Shown here piece after piece: positions 1 through 7,885 of a stretch of DNA of 41,733 nucleotides; positions within the stretch are counted from its first letter, which is position 1, and every line of letters starts with the position of its first letter. The notes under the pieces were generated by a model, which did not search any database, had not been told where the DNA came from, and worked only from the letters and a program-made list of their open reading frames with translations. The position numbers and the translations under genes are program-made. Location: the NCBI GenBank assembly GCA_026388315.1, contig JAPLKA010000111.1, positions 1-41,733 of the forward strand. The letters run 5' to 3'. This DNA is from Pseudomonadota bacterium (GTDB taxonomy: Bacteria; Desulfobacterota; Syntrophorhabdia; Syntrophorhabdales; Syntrophorhabdaceae).

Positions 1-133
1 ATCTTTATCCATAGAACGACAATATCCTTGCAAATCCCCTAAAATACATCATATCTTTTTATGGTACGGGCACTGCTAAATATAATAATAAAGTTCGTAA
101 AAGAATAAAGATAATGGAAAGGAGGAAGGATAG

Positions 134-472
134 ATGAAAACCAAAAAAGTATCCTTGGTCATATCGGTTTTGGGGTTGATAGCGCTCTGCCTGGTCACGG
201 TTTCTCCTGCTCATGCCTATTCGATACTTGTGTATGGAAGGAAGAGTTGCGGCTTTACGCAGACCATGAGGCAGAACCTGGATAAAAATAAATATCATTA
301 TACTTACTATGATGTGGACAAGAATAAAGCGAAATTATCTGAGATGTGGGATAAAATACATCGCGGCTGTCCGTCATGCTCAAGCACCAGGCTACCGGTA
401 ATGGATCTTAACGGAAAGATACTCATAAGACCGTCTTTTGAAGAGGTAAAGAAGAAGATCGGCCATCCATAG
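134..472 (+). CDS. Exported thioredoxin-fold (glutaredoxin-like) protein
   Basis: A 112-residue protein with a Sec signal peptide (hydrophobic residues 6-22, likely cleavage after AHA at 26-28), so it should act in the periplasm. The mature part has the glutaredoxin order beta-CxxT-helix: CGFT at residues 39-42, then a cis-Pro-like LPV at 87-89 and a short C-terminal helix. A second motif, CPSC at 79-82, precedes the cis-Pro segment and is not part of a usual glutaredoxin. The start is set by a strong AAAGGAGG ribosome site. The fold assignment rests on motif order; thiol-disulfide exchange or a metal-binding role is inferred. The upstream 133 bases are AT-rich and probably hold the promoter, but I cannot place it with confidence. 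Confidence 0.75.
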   Translation: MKTKKVSLVISVLGLIALCLVTVSPAHAYSILVYGRKSCGFTQTMRQNLDKNKYHYTYYDVDKNKAKLSEMWDKIHRGCPSCSSTRLPVMDLNGKILIRPSFEEVKKKIGHP

Positions 473-570
473 ATCCTGAATAAATGTGTTGGACACAAGG
501 CAGAGGACCACGCCTTCAAGCGTTGATGAATGCATTATTATTTGCGCAGCGCGTGTATATATCAGTGCCA

Positions 571-698
571 CGGGCTTGCCCGCGGGAATCTATTACTGGG
601 GCTTGCGTCGCCCCCTCCACCGGCAAAGCCGCCGGAGCCACCCCTTCTGCTCGCAGAAGCTCGCCTGATTCCCACGTACTTGCCCGCGGGAATCTATT
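571..698 (+). repeat. Composite intergenic repeat, copy A
   Basis: Two identical 20-bp direct copies of CTTGCCCGCGGGAATCTATT (575-594 and 679-698) bracket a GC-rich middle with GGGGCTTGCGTCGCCCCCTCC at 598-618. The same middle and flank reappear in the opposite orientation at 5635-5746. The second 20-mer overlaps the end of the minus-strand DUF748 gene and supplies its stop codon (694-696). The wider stretch 473-693 holds no convincing gene. Confidence 0.75.
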
Positions 699-2286
699 CT
701 TCCGGCTGACTCAATTTTTTTTCAAATCCCGGAATGATTGATTTGATGAATGCATTCCGGAGAAGGTTGATGAAAATCTCCCAGGTACTCGTGCCGGGAC
801 TTTCGAGAGTTCCGGAGACAGCGGCTCTGGTCGCCACCTCATTACGGGCTCTGTTTTCGAGAAGCTTTGATATGCCTCCCACCGTCCACACGTAGAGCGT
901 ATGGGAGAGGCTCTTCTCCTGTCTTGAACGACTGTCGTAAACCTTCATGTCTTTGAAGATGGGTTTTATGTAACCGTTCACTTTGTTATCTTTGATCGAC
1001 AACTCCGAATAGAAGGAGAAGAGACCCGATTTGATATCAAAATTTCCGTAGACTCGGAAAAGATCGCTCATAGCCGGCATCTGAGTATTCTCAATAGCCA
1101 CACTGACATTGAAATCAGGATTCTTCGTTTCCGGCCGGAAGGTGCCGGTCACTTTAGTATTGCCCGTTCCCATGAACTTGCCCTTCAATTCGAATGTTGC
1201 CGGACCCTCTGTGATCTGATTGCTGAAGTTTCTCAGGTTTGCTTCCATTTGATCGATAGAGAGGCGATAATTGGGCCGGGTCGTCCTGTTTACGTACCCG
1301 AAATTGCTTGCTTTGATCCTGAGCACCTCTATCCTGATCTTCGAGGCGGGCTCGTTACTCAGTTCTTTTGCCGTGCGCACAACCTGCCGGATCCTTTTCT
1401 TCTCCACGGCCACAGTTTGCGGAAGGTGGAGATAATCAACATCAGCCCCGTTAATGTCCAGATTCTTCAGGTTGACTGCAGTGATATGGGGGTTATATTC
1501 CAGAACTCCCTTTGCTGACAGAATTCCTCTTCGGATGGAAATATTACGGCGGGTCATAATCGGGTTGAAATAGCTCAAATCCATATCACTCAGGTCGATG
1601 CCCGCCTTGGCCCAGGGGTGAGGCTCTCCAAGAAAATTGGCATATCCGTCAACAGCGATTCTGCCTTTCTCGAAAATTCTTCCCTCCAGGTGGATGGGCG
1701 AAGGGTAGACATTGTCAGGATAATGGATATTCCGGATGTTGGAGGCCAGGAAATTGATCCTGTTCATTTGGAGTGGCTTGTAAGGTCCTTCATCCACATA
1801 GGTAACCTCCCCGTCATGGATTGTAAGTGCGTTTATCTTGAGGGGATATACGGACGCGAGGGCTTCCTGCCATCCTTTCTGTTTGAGGGGAACCTTGCTC
1901 TCCTTCTCTTTACGAACATGGGTTAAGTTGATGTAGAACTTCGGTCGGCTGAACGATAAATCACCCACCAGATGGCCGGTGAGCACTTCCCTCCAATGAA
2001 CGCTTGCGTGAAGCCGGTTGATGTTCGCGATGGGCGGATTCGGATTGGCCTCCTGCACCAGAATCAGATTGTCAAGATCCAGAGAGAAGGCGAGGGGATG
2101 GAAATAAGCCTTTCCGATATGGACCGTATATCCCTTCAAATTACTATTGATCCTGTTCTCCATATACCGCCGCAGGGATTCACTGCTTATCAGATAAGAG
2201 AGTGCAACGATGCCCAGGATTACCGCGGCGATACTTGAGAGAACCCAGACTCTCCGTCTGCTTAAATGGAAAAAACTGCTATTCAT
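694..2286 (-). CDS. DUF748 / AsmA-like inner-membrane-anchored protein
   Basis: A 530-residue protein with one N-terminal membrane segment (about residues 12-33) preceded by RRR, then a long beta-rich periplasmic region with no catalytic motif. The succession of segments such as LDLDNLILVQ and the C-terminal beta domain fit the DUF748 family, which belongs to the AsmA-like/bridge-like lipid transport group of envelope proteins. A role in outer-membrane homeostasis or lipid movement is inferred from that family. It is alone on its strand in this region, divergent from the next genes. Its last codons run into the composite repeat, so the natural C-terminus may have been altered. Confidence 0.72.
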   Translation of the reverse strand: MNSSFFHLSRRRVWVLSSIAAVILGIVALSYLISSESLRRYMENRINSNLKGYTVHIGKAYFHPLAFSLDLDNLILVQEANPNPPIANINRLHASVHWREVLTGHLVGDLSFSRPKFYINLTHVRKEKESKVPLKQKGWQEALASVYPLKINALTIHDGEVTYVDEGPYKPLQMNRINFLASNIRNIHYPDNVYPSPIHLEGRIFEKGRIAVDGYANFLGEPHPWAKAGIDLSDMDLSYFNPIMTRRNISIRRGILSAKGVLEYNPHITAVNLKNLDINGADVDYLHLPQTVAVEKKRIRQVVRTAKELSNEPASKIRIEVLRIKASNFGYVNRTTRPNYRLSIDQMEANLRNFSNQITEGPATFELKGKFMGTGNTKVTGTFRPETKNPDFNVSVAIENTQMPAMSDLFRVYGNFDIKSGLFSFYSELSIKDNKVNGYIKPIFKDMKVYDSRSRQEKSLSHTLYVWTVGGISKLLENRARNEVATRAAVSGTLESPGTSTWEIFINLLRNAFIKSIIPGFEKKLSQPEE

Positions 2287-2768
2287 GAAATGTCCCCAAT
2301 TTTATTCCTTGAGTTCCGGTTTCAGAAGAAGACTGTAATCTCCATAGTCGGGACAAATTGCTATAGTATATCGACGTCCGCATGAATCCCCCATACAAGA
2401 CGCACACCGGATTACCCGAGAGATACTACAAGGAATCTCTCCGTTCGACTGGAACGAATTGATACAGGAGCTTGCCGGTTATTGCTGCCTCTTTATCCTG
2501 TTTACATAATATATATAAGCACAATCATCGCTTTTGTCATAAATAATTTCTTGCGGAACAACTGTGCGGTGATAAGTAACATCTAAGTTGTCCTGCCTAT
2601 AAATCAGTATTTTTATGCTCGGCTTTGCTTCATAACATCACCTAATCCCTGTAGCGAAAAAGATGACACGCTCATGCACAAAAGCGCTACAAAATAATTG
2701 TCGGTTCTGCGACAGACAAGAACGATTGCCTGTTGTATCCTGAATACAGAGGTAACAGGAGGTATAAG
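2287..2768. other. Gene-free divergent interval
   Basis: A 482-base spacer between the minus-strand DUF748 gene and a plus-strand run. I see no supported ORF or RNA gene. It contains an inverted repeat TGTAGCG (2650-2656) / CGCTACA (2685-2691) and AT-rich stretches (2505-2520) that could hold promoters in both directions, but no -35/-10 pair is good enough to call. Confidence 0.4.
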
Positions 2769-2990
2769 ATGACGAACAAAATGAAACTGATCTTTGTTAT
2801 TGCGGGCACTGTTTCCGCTGTCTTCTTTGTGCTGTGTACGCCGTTTGCCGTTGATATTGCCGACCAGGTACTCTCAGCAGTTGCGAATGCGCTCGGCCAG
2901 CATGAGGCGCCTACACTTTCTGCTCTGACAGTATTGGTAATTCCCGGTCTGTATATGTATCTTGCCTTCGGGCAGAGAAGATACCCATAG
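2769..2990 (+). CDS. Small two-helix membrane protein, unknown function
   Basis: A 73-residue protein with two hydrophobic segments (about residues 7-26 and 50-66). I do not recognise the family. The start at 2769 is chosen over an in-frame ATG at 2733 because an AGGAGG site lies just upstream (2758-2763); an internal ATG four codons later is also possible. It opens the plus-strand series of envelope genes. Confidence 0.6.
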   Translation: MTNKMKLIFVIAGTVSAVFFVLCTPFAVDIADQVLSAVANALGQHEAPTLSALTVLVIPGLYMYLAFGQRRYP

Positions 2991-3032
2991 CTTAGACTTT
3001 TAGTACTTAAATAAGATAAGGAGGAACTATAT

Positions 3033-3509
3033 ATGAAGAAACAGAACGTATTGAGGATTTGTTTTGCAGTGGTGTTTTTGCTCGGGTTCATAGCCTGTTC
3101 TCTTAATGTGCTGGCTGAGGAGAAGACCCCCGCGCAAAAAGCGTACCAAAAAGGTCTTGAACAGGGGTTGCAGGATTCCCTGGGCATGCCGGTTCTGAAA
3201 GGAGATCTCTGGCAAAAGATGACGCGCGATTCCAAGGTGGCATTTATCTGGGGTTTTGGACATGTGGTGTCAATTGAGTATTACCTGATGGAGAAATACC
3301 CGGAGCTTAAAAGGGATAGTTTTGTATCGAAGGTTGTTGAGGGAATGGCTGATACACCCATGAATGAGGTTGTCGCCCGGGTGGACAGGTACTACGATAT
3401 GCATCCGGATCAGATTGAAAAGCCAGTAACTAATGTGCTCTGGGACCTGATGATCAAGCCGAACATAAAAACGGGCATCGCTGGCCGTCCACTCAATAAG
3501 AAGCCATGA
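3033..3509 (+). CDS. Exported hypothetical protein
   Basis: A 158-residue protein with a signal peptide (hydrophobic residues 9-26, cleavage probably after VLA at 26-28). The mature part is helical, with SKVAFIWGFGHVV in the middle, and is loosely reminiscent of the small exported Rap1a/Tai-type immunity proteins (helix, WGxG turn, helix). That resemblance is weak and I would not name it. A good AAGGAGG site precedes the ATG. It lies 42 bases after the previous gene and 29 before the next, so co-transcription is likely. Confidence 0.65.
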   Translation: MKKQNVLRICFAVVFLLGFIACSLNVLAEEKTPAQKAYQKGLEQGLQDSLGMPVLKGDLWQKMTRDSKVAFIWGFGHVVSIEYYLMEKYPELKRDSFVSKVVEGMADTPMNEVVARVDRYYDMHPDQIEKPVTNVLWDLMIKPNIKTGIAGRPLNKKP

Positions 3510-3538
3510 AAACGTTACAACTAAAAAGGAGATATGAA

Positions 3539-3763
3539 ATGAAACGTATTGTAATTATTTTTGTTATGTTTGCTTTTGTTTTTACCTTTGTCGGATGTGC
3601 AGGAATGAGTAGAACACAACAGACTACACTGAGCGGGGCAGGCATTGGCGCTGTCGGCGGCGGCGTACTTGGCGCATTGGTTGGAGGAAGCCCTCTTGTT
3701 GGAGCAGCCATCGGTGCCGGTGTAGGCGGAGCCGCAGGCTACATAGTCGGCGAGCATAAGTAG
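3539..3763 (+). CDS. Glycine-zipper lipoprotein
   Basis: A 74-residue protein with a lipoprotein signal peptide (FVGC, Cys about residue 20) followed by a Gly/Ala-rich region with repeated GxxxG spacing, the glycine-zipper pattern of small outer-membrane lipoproteins such as the YMGG/SlyB-like group. It probably inserts a helical hairpin into the outer membrane. The start at 3539 follows an AAAAAGGAG site; an upstream in-frame ATG at 3506 lacks one. Its stop codon sits in the stem of a hairpin. Confidence 0.78.
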   Translation: MKRIVIIFVMFAFVFTFVGCAGMSRTQQTTLSGAGIGAVGGGVLGALVGGSPLVGAAIGAGVGGAAGYIVGEHK

Positions 3764-3791
3764 GGGTATATCCGTATTCGGATATGCCTAC
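3760..3791 (+). other. Hairpin at gene end (possible attenuator)
   Basis: GTAGG...ATATCCG (3760-3774), loop TATT, then CGGATATGCCTAC (3779-3791). Twelve base pairs with a small internal loop span the stop codon of the glycine-zipper gene and are followed by an A-rich stretch and the next ribosome site. There is no U-run, so a classical terminator is not supported; processing or mRNA stability is equally possible. Confidence 0.4.
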
Positions 3792-3814
3792 TCAATAAAA
3801 AAGGAGAAAGTAAA

Positions 3815-4717
3815 ATGAAAAAGACGTTTGTACGATCAATGGTTATTATGGTTATTATGGCAGTTTCTATGTTTTTCGCAGGTTCAGGTGTTGTGCAGGC
3901 GCAAGCGGCCGATGAAGCGGGGACCATGTATGTTGTCACGTATGGCAAGGGCATTATACTGACTTCGCCTGACAGCGAAACGTGGACTATTAGGAGTTAC
4001 GGGGCTCAAGTACCTCTTGCCGACGTGGAATACGGTAACGGTACATTTGTGGCGGTGGGCGCCCGCGGTATGATCGTGACAGCCTCACAGGACGGGGCAA
4101 CATGGACCATCCGGCAGTCCGGCGTCACCAGCGACCTCTGGGCCGTCAAGTATGCAAAAGCAAAAGGGATCTTCGTGGCAGTCGGCAGTGCGGGTACGGT
4201 CACCACTTCGCCAGACGGATACACATGGACCAAAAGGGCTAACTTGAGCCCCTATGCCATGAGGAATCTCGCCTACGGCAAGGATAATTTTGTCACCATC
4301 GGCGAGATGGGCTACATCTACAACTCACCGGACGGTATCAACTGGGTACGTCGGGGCAACCTGCAATTTACCGACCACCTCTTTGGAATGGCTTATGCTA
4401 AGGGAACGTTTACAGCCGTCGGGGCAAACGGGAGAATCATGACGTCGCCCGACGACGGAGTAACATGGACACAGCGTTATTCAGGAACGACAGAGTATCT
4501 CTCTGGTATCGCATATGGTAATCAGAGATTTGTAGCCGTGGGTGCATATGGCACGATCGTGACGTCGCCTGATTCATGGAACTGGACCACAGCAATCTCG
4601 GGTTCACAAAGCTGGCTTGGGGCAATTGTTCGTGCGGGTAAGAAATTTATTGCTGTCGGTACGGATGGCACGATATTAACATCGCCAGACGGGATAAGCT
4701 GGTCACCAAAACTCTAA
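3815..4717 (+). CDS. Exported seven-bladed beta-propeller protein
   Basis: A 300-residue exported protein (signal peptide residues 1-32, AQA near the end). The rest is seven repeats of roughly 37-43 residues with the pattern YGxGxFVAVGxxGxIxTSPDGxxWT; the tryptophan step occurs seven times (WTIR, WTIR, WTKR, WVRR, WTQR, WTTA, WSPK). This is the signature of a closed seven-bladed propeller of the BNR/YCF48-like kind. No catalytic residues are evident; binding of a ligand or partner protein in the envelope is inferred. Good GGAGAAAG site before the ATG. Confidence 0.8.
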   Translation: MKKTFVRSMVIMVIMAVSMFFAGSGVVQAQAADEAGTMYVVTYGKGIILTSPDSETWTIRSYGAQVPLADVEYGNGTFVAVGARGMIVTASQDGATWTIRQSGVTSDLWAVKYAKAKGIFVAVGSAGTVTTSPDGYTWTKRANLSPYAMRNLAYGKDNFVTIGEMGYIYNSPDGINWVRRGNLQFTDHLFGMAYAKGTFTAVGANGRIMTSPDDGVTWTQRYSGTTEYLSGIAYGNQRFVAVGAYGTIVTSPDSWNWTTAISGSQSWLGAIVRAGKKFIAVGTDGTILTSPDGISWSPKL

Positions 4718-4742
4718 AAGTAAGGGGAAATACAATCCCCGG

Positions 4743-4776
4743 AAATAGATTCCCCGGTTTACCGGGGGATCTATTT
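4743..4776. repeat. Palindromic repeat, hairpin copy C
   Basis: AAATAGATTCCCCGG (4743-4757), loop TTTA, CCGGGGGATCTATTT (4762-4776): a 15-bp stem with one wobble. The left arm matches the reverse complement of the 20-mer in copy A (AATAGATTCCC...), so this is a member of the same repeat family. It follows the propeller gene and could act as a transcription brake. Confidence 0.7.
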
Positions 4777-4783
4777 AAAAGGC

Positions 4784-4834
4784 GAATCACATGTTATGTA
4801 CAATTGTAATACTGATAGTTCTGTGGCTGCTGGG
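4784..4834 (+). repeat. Duplicated 5' fragment of a small membrane-protein gene
   Basis: This stretch closely matches 5754-5807, which covers the leader and first 16 codons of the small membrane protein encoded at 5761, including GAATCACATGTTAT and the segment encoding VILIVLWLLG. It keeps an ATG (4791) in frame with the downstream BON gene, which would add 27 residues to it. I read it as a partial duplication, not as the real BON start. Confidence 0.75.
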
Positions 4835-4871
4835 ACAGGCTCAAGCCCCAGTAATTGTAAGGAGGAATGCA

Positions 4872-5630
4872 ATGAAAGTAATGTATCATGTAGCTTTGAT
4901 GGTGGCTGTTGTCGCTCTGTTAGCGATCAGTGTGCCTGTGTGGGCGTCCGAGATGGATGACCGCATCGAATCATCCGCAAGGAAGTCCTATGTGTTCAAG
5001 ACCTATCTTCAGGCTAATGATATTAAAATCCAGTCCATGGAGGGCGTTGTTATCTTAACGGGAACTGTCTCCAAAGAATCCCACAAGTCATTGGCCGTGG
5101 AGACCGTGGCGAGCTTGCCCGGGGTCAAGAGTGTGGACAACAGGCTGGAAGTCAAAGGGGAATCCCCCGCTGAGAACTCGGATGCGTGGCTCATGGAAAA
5201 GGTGAGAGCTACACTCGTGTTTCATAGGAGCGTAGACGCCGGTAGCACCAATATTTATGTTAAAGACGGCATCGTGACCCTGCGAGGTGATGCTGCCAGT
5301 AAGGCACAAAAGGATCTGACGACCGAATACACCAAGGATGTGGAAGGAGTCAAAGATGTAAATAATGAGATGATAGTATCCGGGGCTTCTGCAAAGCCAA
5401 AAACAACAGTAGGTGAAGATATTGATGACGCTTCCATCACCGCCCAGGTCAAGATGTCCTTACTCTACCATCGCTCGACCAGCGCCATAAACACTAAGGT
5501 AGAGACGAATAATGGTGTGGTCACATTGTATGGCAAGGCCAAAAACGCATCTGAAAAAGACCTGGCCGCCAAATTCGCCAACGACATAAGCGGTGTTAAA
5601 AACGTAAATAACCGGATGACCATCGAGTAG
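4872..5630 (+). CDS. Triple BON-domain exported protein
   Basis: A 252-residue protein with a signal peptide (residues 1-26, cleavage after VWA) and three BON domains at about residues 28-95, 106-170 and 187-252. Each ends in the characteristic GVxxVxNxL/M pattern (GVKSVDNRL, GVKDVNNEM, GVKNVNNRM), with GxVTLxG in the middle. BON domains bind phospholipid or cell-envelope surfaces; OsmY of E. coli has two and is periplasmic and osmotically induced. The start at 4872 follows AAGGAGG; an in-frame ATG at 4791 falls in a duplicated fragment and would destroy the signal peptide layout. Confidence 0.88.
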   Translation: MKVMYHVALMVAVVALLAISVPVWASEMDDRIESSARKSYVFKTYLQANDIKIQSMEGVVILTGTVSKESHKSLAVETVASLPGVKSVDNRLEVKGESPAENSDAWLMEKVRATLVFHRSVDAGSTNIYVKDGIVTLRGDAASKAQKDLTTEYTKDVEGVKDVNNEMIVSGASAKPKTTVGEDIDDASITAQVKMSLLYHRSTSAINTKVETNNGVVTLYGKAKNASEKDLAAKFANDISGVKNVNNRMTIE

Positions 5631-5634
5631 TCCA

Positions 5635-5746
5635 AATAGACTCCCGCGGCTTGCCCTGGAATCTAGGCTGCGAGCATAAGCGAGCATGAGGGGGAGGCTC
5701 CATTCAGCTTTTGCTGATGGAGGGGGCGACGCAAGCCCCAGTATTT
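5635..5746 (-). repeat. Composite intergenic repeat, copy B (inverted)
   Basis: Read on the minus strand this segment has the same order as copy A at 571-698: ACTGGGGCTTGCGTCGCC, a CCCCCTCC run, a variable hairpin, two GCTCGC blocks, then a degenerate AATAGAxTCCCGCGG palindrome (5635-5665). It sits between the BON gene and the next small gene and ends about six bases before that gene's ribosome site. Confidence 0.7.
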
Positions 5747-5760
5747 GAAAGGAGAATCAC

Positions 5761-5910
5761 ATGTTATCGACGATTGCTGTAATACTGATAGTTCTGTGGC
5801 TGCTGGGGCTGGTGACCGGCTATACGATGGGTTATTTTATTCATATTCTACTGGTTGTTGCCATCATCGTCGTGCTGGTCAGAGTCATTCAGGGGCGACG
5901 AGTGTTGTAA
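5761..5910 (+). CDS. Small lmo0937-type membrane protein
   Basis: A 49-residue protein (MLSTIAVILIVLWLLG... ending IQGRRVL) with two membrane segments, residues 4-17 and 24-43. The IxxVLWLLG start and the GYxxGxxIH turn match the lmo0937/DUF5670 family of tiny stress-associated membrane proteins common in deltaproteobacteria. Ribosome site AAAGGAG precedes the ATG. Its 5' end is duplicated in front of the BON gene. Function in the family is unknown. Confidence 0.75.
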   Translation: MLSTIAVILIVLWLLGLVTGYTMGYFIHILLVVAIIVVLVRVIQGRRVL

Positions 5911-5922
5911 GCGGGAGGTTCG

Positions 5923-6144
5923 ATGAAACCAAAGATCATAATTGCGATCATGCTGATTGCCCTGGGAATCGCGGCATTCGCTTACCAGGGCATTACCTAC
6001 ACAACCAGAGAGAAAGTCGTTGATCTTGGCCCCATCCAGGTGACGGCTGAGAAAACTAAAACGTTGCCGCTGCCGCCCATTGTGGGGGCTATTGCGCTCG
6101 TGGGCGGCATCGTGCTGCTGGTTGCGGGAATAAAGAAAGACTGA
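5923..6144 (+). CDS. Small two-helix membrane protein, unknown function
   Basis: A 73-residue protein with membrane segments at about residues 4-22 and 52-69 and a conserved-looking loop (YTTREKVVDLGPIQVTAEK) that should face the periplasm. I recall near-identical arrangements as unnamed conserved proteins in other Proteobacteria, but assign no function. It starts 12 bases after the preceding small gene, behind GGGAGG, and is probably co-transcribed with it. Confidence 0.75.
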   Translation: MKPKIIIAIMLIALGIAAFAYQGITYTTREKVVDLGPIQVTAEKTKTLPLPPIVGAIALVGGIVLLVAGIKKD

Positions 6145-6158
6145 AACGGAGGATCGAA

Positions 6159-7292
6159 GTGACCATGCTGATGTGTATCACTACCTGTCTCAATATTACC
6201 AGTTACCTGTGCGTCGCCTCTCTCTGCCTCATGCTCCTTTTCCCATCTTCCCCAGCGACGGCTGCGGACAGGGCCGGCGATGAATTTCTGACCGGTTATA
6301 CTTCCTCCATCCTTGAGCGGGATTTACACTGGGAGAGAGGCAGCTATACTTTGAAGATTGTCAACGGGGCTGCCACGATTACCTTGTTTAAAGATGATCC
6401 GATGCGACGGGAGGCGGCCGACAAGCAGCTGCGCAATATCGACGGACTGCATGGGGTAACGATTGTTGTGAAGTCTGCAGACGCTGGCAAGCCGGGAGCA
6501 GTAAACAGGTTTATTGGGATAACCGGCGAAGGGGAAGCCTTTCCGGTGGGCGACCTGTTCCGGCCACTCATCGCCGACCCTAAGCAGCCACGGTTCTTTG
6601 TCGGCATCAACCGCTTCAAATCACCGGGTGGGCGGTACACCATGGCGTCAGTCGGCTTCGGAGAGACATTCGGCATGTACAGGTTCTTCGGCAGCCGTGA
6701 GGGAAACGGCCTGCAACTGAGCGTGGAAGGCGCCCTGTTCGCCCAGTTTAACATGGACACCTCTTCCTACGACCTCATCAACGCGGATTACACCATTGGT
6801 ATTCCAGCTACCTACCGGTATGGCGACAATTCGTTCCGCTTCCGCATTTATCACCAGAGTTCGCACTTGGGGGATGAACTCCTCCTGAGTGCTAATCCTC
6901 CGGAACGGGTTAACCTCAGCTACGAAGCCATTGAGTTCATCTATTCCCGCGAATGTCGCGGATGGCGAGGGTACGGCGGAGGTGAGTACATGATACACAA
7001 GGAACCGGGTGATCTAAAACCAATGAGCGCCCACTGGGGGATCGAGTATCGCGGCAGCAAGCCGCTTGTGTGGAACGGCAGGCCGATTGGCGGGATGGAC
7101 ATGAAGAGCTTCGATGAGAATAACTGGGCCATCGATACCAGCGTCAAGGCTGGCCTCGAGTTCGGTCATCCCAACCCGGGGCAGCGTCGCCTGCGCCTCA
7201 TGGCCCTGTGGTACAAGGGATTTGATCCGCATGGCCAGTTTTACAACAATAGAGTTGAATACTATGGCATGGAGATGTCTCTGGGATTCTGA
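6159..7292 (+). CDS. DUF1207 outer-membrane protein
   Basis: A 377-residue exported protein starting with GTG behind GGAGGATC. Signal peptide to about residue 35 (ATA). Residues 40-100 include a short BON-like stretch (NGAATITL, LHGVTIVV). From about residue 125 to the end it follows the DUF1207 pattern: FRPLIADPKQPRFFVG, VGFGETFGMYRF, then many alternating beta strands ending in MEMSLGF with a C-terminal Phe, as expected of a beta-barrel. The role of DUF1207 proteins is not established. It fits this cluster's envelope theme. Confidence 0.82.
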   Translation: MTMLMCITTCLNITSYLCVASLCLMLLFPSSPATAADRAGDEFLTGYTSSILERDLHWERGSYTLKIVNGAATITLFKDDPMRREAADKQLRNIDGLHGVTIVVKSADAGKPGAVNRFIGITGEGEAFPVGDLFRPLIADPKQPRFFVGINRFKSPGGRYTMASVGFGETFGMYRFFGSREGNGLQLSVEGALFAQFNMDTSSYDLINADYTIGIPATYRYGDNSFRFRIYHQSSHLGDELLLSANPPERVNLSYEAIEFIYSRECRGWRGYGGGEYMIHKEPGDLKPMSAHWGIEYRGSKPLVWNGRPIGGMDMKSFDENNWAIDTSVKAGLEFGHPNPGQRRLRLMALWYKGFDPHGQFYNNRVEYYGMEMSLGF

Positions 7293-7343
7293 TGGAGTTT
7301 GTAGAGGTTAGTTAATGCGGCTTAAACCGCTAAGGAGTTAGAA

Positions 7344-7862
7344 ATGAAAAAACGTATCTACGGAATTATTGGATTGGTCTTCCTTCTCGGGGCACTGATG
7401 CCCCTCGGTGAGATAAAAGAGACAGCCGCACAAGTGCAGGTCGACATCAACATAGGCCCGCCGCCGATTGTGGTTGCCGCGCCCCCGGCGGTGGTCATGG
7501 TTCCCCGCTCCAAGGTCTACTTCGTTCCCGACCCGCATATTGACGTCTTCTTCTACAACGGATACTGGTGGTCTCCACGCGGGAACCAGTGGTACCGCTC
7601 GAGGGCCTACAAAGGGCCGTGGGGGGTTGTGGAGCGGCGTTACGTCCCTGCCCCCGTACACCGTGTCCCCAGGGATTACCGGGTAGTGTACGAGAAGGAA
7701 AAGCACATCCCTTACGGGCAGTGGAAGAAACAATGGAAGAACCAGGCGAAAGCGGAGCGGAAAGAGGACAAGAGGGAGCAAAAAGAGAACAAAAAAGAGC
7801 AAAAGCAGGGTGGCGGACACGGTCAGGGCCAGGGCCAAGGACACGGTCAGGGCAAAAATTAG
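7344..7862 (+). CDS. Exported basic, low-complexity-tailed protein
   Basis: A 172-residue protein with a signal peptide (about residues 1-29), a Pro-rich stretch (IGPPPIVVAAPPAVVMVP), an aromatic core (FYNGYWWSPRGNQWYRS) and a tail rich in Lys/Glu/Gln then GQGQGHGQG repeats. The YNGYWW pattern is frequent in small exported proteins of deltaproteobacteria related to the YXWGXW/DUF-type group. No function can be assigned. The AAGGAG site and 51-base gap suggest transcription with the upstream DUF1207 gene. Confidence 0.75.
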   Translation: MKKRIYGIIGLVFLLGALMPLGEIKETAAQVQVDINIGPPPIVVAAPPAVVMVPRSKVYFVPDPHIDVFFYNGYWWSPRGNQWYRSRAYKGPWGVVERRYVPAPVHRVPRDYRVVYEKEKHIPYGQWKKQWKNQAKAERKEDKREQKENKKEQKQGGGHGQGQGQGHGQGKN

Positions 7863-7885
7863 GCTGAACATGGAGGATCAAAAAC

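Noticed and set aside
484-741. Plus-strand ORFs in the first spacer
   Set aside because: They are made almost wholly of the composite repeat and run into the DUF748 gene on the other strand.
2687-3235. 182-residue minus-strand frame
   Set aside because: It lies opposite two plus-strand genes with good ribosome sites and signal/membrane segments, and its own sequence has no recognisable motif.
4791-4871. N-terminal extension of the BON protein from an ATG at 4791
   Set aside because: The stretch is a partial copy of the gene start at 5761, has no proper ribosome site in relation to the BON gene, and would place a second hydrophobic segment before a good signal peptide that has its own AAGGAGG.
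7338-7871. Long frames on both strands over the exported low-complexity gene
   Set aside because: They are the complement and shifted frames of a Lys/Glu/Gly-rich gene, giving Leu/Val- or Arg-rich artefacts without starts.
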